Assembly (NCBI GenBank): GCA_000727475.1
Contig: KL647289.1
Span: 8,440,406 to 8,504,405, forward strand
Direction of reading: 5' to 3'
Source: Sarcocystis neurona
Taxonomy: Eukaryota > Apicomplexa > Conoidasida > Eucoccidiorida > Sarcocystidae
DNA length: 64,000 nt
Within the stretch, counting starts at the first letter, position 1; the number at the start of each line of letters is the position of its first letter. Below, piece by piece: positions 61,469 to 64,000 of the stretch. The translations under genes and the position numbers were made by a program. The notes below the pieces were generated by a model. It had not been told where the DNA came from and did not search any database. It saw nothing but the letters and a program-made list of their open reading frames with translations.

Positions 61469-62641
61469 GTACGGCGACCCGCTGCTGCTGTTGCTCTTCC
61501 TGCTTCGGGGGTGTCCCTGTTAATCTAGCTGCTCCTATTATTTGGGCGCTCCTGCTGCTGTTGCTGCTGTTGCTGCTGCCTCTTCCTCCTCTTGTGCTGC
61601 TGCTGTGCTGCTGCTTCCGCTGCTTCTCTCGTTGCTGCAGGTGCGAAAGGCCTGTCGCCCCTGCCTCTCCTCCCCTTCCTGTTGCCGCTGCAGTGCTGCT
61701 GCTGTGATGGGTCGACCTGCCTCTGCTGGTGCTTCTTTGCAGCCATCGCTGCTGCGCCTCTTACTACTTTTGCTGCTGCTTACAGAAATCGGAACATGAC
61801 TATTTCTGCGCTGCCCGTGCTCGACTGCCGCTGCTGCTGCTGTCAGGGCCGCGGTGCTGTTACTGCTACTGCTGGCGTGCTGCTGTCACTTCTAATGTTA
61901 GTATTCTTCTTCTTCAGCAAATAAATGATTATATGCATATATATATAAATATATATATATGTCCCTACATTCATCCCCATGCCCGTGCGGACGCCGTCTT
62001 TTGTGTGTACATATATATAAATATATACATATGTCACTACATTCATCTCCATGCCTGTGCGGACGCCGTCTTTTGTGTGTACATATATATATATACACAT
62101 ATTCTCCTTCTTCCGCATATAAGTGAATATATATATATATATATCACTACGTTCATCTGCGTGCACACGCCAGTATACGTCTTTCTCTCTCATATATATA
62201 TTATGTATGTGTGCTTGTCTCGGCGTGGGTGCCTTCTTCGGTATGTGCGCATATGTATATATATATACGTGTGGTTTTGTGTAGATGTGTGTCTCTGCGT
62301 CATATTTTCCCTTCTGTTTCTGCCTAAATTCGTCAGCAGTGAGCAGCGTGCCTGTTCGTCTGTAGAGAACGGGGTTTCCTTGTCTACGCTGCTGCTGCCG
62401 CTGCTGGTCCTGCCGCTGCTGGTCCTGCTGCTGCTGGTCCTGCTGCTGCCAATATGAAGCAGACGCATGAGAGGGGGAGGTTTTTTCTGAGCGACACGAG
62501 AGAGAAGAGAAATGGGGAAGGCCGCGTGGATGCTGTACCTGCGTTTTGTCCACGTAAGAAGGAATGCTGCTGGTTTTTGATGTCCACTTTCACGATCATA
62601 GTTCTGGTGCTGCTGCTGTTCCTGCTGTGCCGTTGCATCAG
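61469..62641. repeat. Intron with CTG repeats and a near-perfect ~78-base tandem pair
   Basis: CTG-rich to 61.9 kb. ACATTCATC(C/T)CCATGCC(C/T)G then TGCGGACGCCGTCTTTTGTG followed by a TA run occurs at about 61,965 and 62,039, only a few bases apart in sequence; a third decayed copy starts near 62,148. Confidence 0.8.
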
Positions 62642-64000
62642 CATTTACGTTTGAAGGACTAGAAATTGACGGAGGGAGCCCGGACTTCCACGCCGCAGAG
62701 TTTGCTCCGCTGCCCTGGCCGGAGACAGCAGCGTCAGCAGCAGCAGAAGGAGCGGGAACCACAGCAGGCGATGGGCGAGCAGCAGCGGCAGCAGGAGCGT
62801 CAGCAGCAGGCGAAGCAGCGGAGGCGGGAAGGGCAGCAGCCGGCGTAGGCGGAAGAGCAGCACGAACAGCAGCAGGAGCAGGCGACAAAGGGAGAAGAGA
62901 AGAACGCGCGGCAGCAGCAGAAGCGAGAGGAGCGTTTGAAGAGGCGAAGAGAAAAAACGAGGAAGATGTGGACACGGAAGACGCGTGGAGACCTGCTGCA
63001 GCGGGAGGACAGCGACGAGACACGCGCGGACAGCAGAAAGAGCAACAGGAGCGACAAGGTGGAAGGAAAAGAAGTGATAGACGTCCAGCTGCTGCTGCGG
63101 GTCTGCTGTTACTGCCCTGGAGTGAAGAAGAAGAAGAACAGGAAGAAGAAGAAGAGGCTGGGGCGTACTATTTGCAAAGAGGCAGCAGCAGCAGCCGCAG
63201 CAGCAGCAGAAGCCCGACTGCAGCAGCAGAAGCGGTCACCAGGAAGCACCAGGGGCAGAAGAAGCAGCCGCAAAGGGAACAGAGGGCCAGCAAGGATGCA
63301 GGGGGAAGGAAGCAGCTTTCTGCGGCTGCTCAGAAAGAAGAAAGCTCCGCGTCGTCTTCTCCTTCTCCTCCTGCAGCAGCAGTGGTCGCTGCTGTCGGCG
63401 AAGACGCAGAGATGCGGCAGCAGAAGTTAGGAGCAGGCGCCTTGCCTGCAGACAGAGAAGAACCATCTTCGACAGTCTCCGCAGTCAAAGTGAAGCGTCC
63501 TGCTCCTCCGACGGCTGTTTCTGCTGCTCCTGCTGCCACCGCTGCTGTGGGGGCTGCAGCGGTGCGTGCCAGGGGCGTCGAAGCCGGTCCGCAGCAGGAA
63601 CAGCAGCAGCAGCAGCAAAGGAAGAGCAGCGGCACACAGCGGCAACAACACGGCCATCAGCTGCAGCGTGTGACTACGGTAGTAGCGGATGACTCCTGGA
63701 TCCGGCATGATTTTCCTGCTGCCGCTGCTGCTGGTAGCCCTCCAGCAGAACAGATGCCAGGGAAGAAAAAGAAGAAGGAGAAGGAGGAGCAACCTCTGCC
63801 GACTCCCACAGCAGCAGCAGCAGAAGAACCGGGAGGTGCCCAAGACTGGATTTCTGCGGCGACGTACCCGGTGCTGCCTACAAATCCCCCCACGCCTTGC
63901 AGTGCAGCAGCAACTGGCGCTGCTGCTGCTGCTCCTGCTCCTGCTGCTGCCTCTCGTGTGGGGAGTCGTGCTGCCGTTGTCGCTGATTCACCCCTGGGAC
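62642..64000 (+). CDS. Plus-strand gene, exon open to the window end (at least 452 codons)
   Basis: Acceptor GCCGTTGCATCAG before 62642; the two-base entry matches the exon ending at 61468. The frame is open for more than 1.35 kb with no stop to the right edge. It begins FTFEGLEIDGGSPDFHAAEF, APLPWPETA, then long Ala/Gln/Glu/Ser tracts encoded by GCA/CAG repeats, with islands of complex sequence (FEEAKRKNEEDVDTEDAWRP, VTTVVADDSWIRHDFPAAAA, AQDWISAATYPVLPTNPPTP). It has no ATG near its start, which is why only splice logic reveals it. Product unknown. Confidence 0.82.

Overview
ORGANISM. This is nuclear DNA of an apicomplexan parasite, almost certainly a coccidian of the genus Eimeria. Three things point there. 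CAG/CTG trinucleotide runs sit inside coding exons and are read as runs of Ala, Gln, Ser or Leu, depending on frame. Long introns are packed with (TA)n, (CATA)n, (GA)n and (GATA)n microsatellites. Repeat-dense DNA alternates sharply with repeat-poor DNA. All of this matches published descriptions of Eimeria tenella chromosomes (repeat-rich and repeat-poor segments, homopolymeric amino acid repeats). I see no bacterial gene organisation, rRNA, tRNA or CRISPR array. Genes are split into many exons, so most long single open frames are incidental readings of repeats; I annotated exons by splice signals, codon phase and non-repetitive protein content.

LAYOUT. (1) About 0.18-37.5 kb, minus strand: one giant gene. 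Twenty-two candidate exons from 37,493 down to 180 join with compatible codon phases at every junction; one junction depends on a weak 17-base microexon, and the exact ends of a few exons are uncertain. They total about 2,900 codons (roughly 23% of the span) and encode a long coiled-coil protein, rich in Gln, Ala and Ser, that I do not recognise. Its introns hold nearly all the microsatellites and tandem repeats. The gene runs off the left edge. (2) About 31.2-46.3 kb is repeat-poor. It holds the 5' exons of the giant gene and, upstream, further minus-strand exons with good splice sites whose gene membership I could not settle. Two places show a continuous coding-like frame broken by clusters of in-frame stops. 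(3) About 46.8-48.8 kb, minus strand: further CAG-rich exons and a well-supported non-repetitive exon pair. (4) About 48.8-50.3 kb: a probable divergent boundary holding a decayed tandem array. (5) About 50.3-64 kb, plus strand: a second large split gene of the same style (718-codon first exon, coiled-coil middle, last visible exon open to the window end). A short pair of minus-strand exon candidates lies within its span at 56.8-57.3 kb.

HOW IT WORKS TOGETHER. Two large genes appear to be transcribed away from a centre near 49-50 kb. No product could be assigned to a named family with confidence. The main result is the reconstruction of the giant gene by codon phase, and the evidence that repeat arrays lie in introns next to, and in one case including, splice signals.
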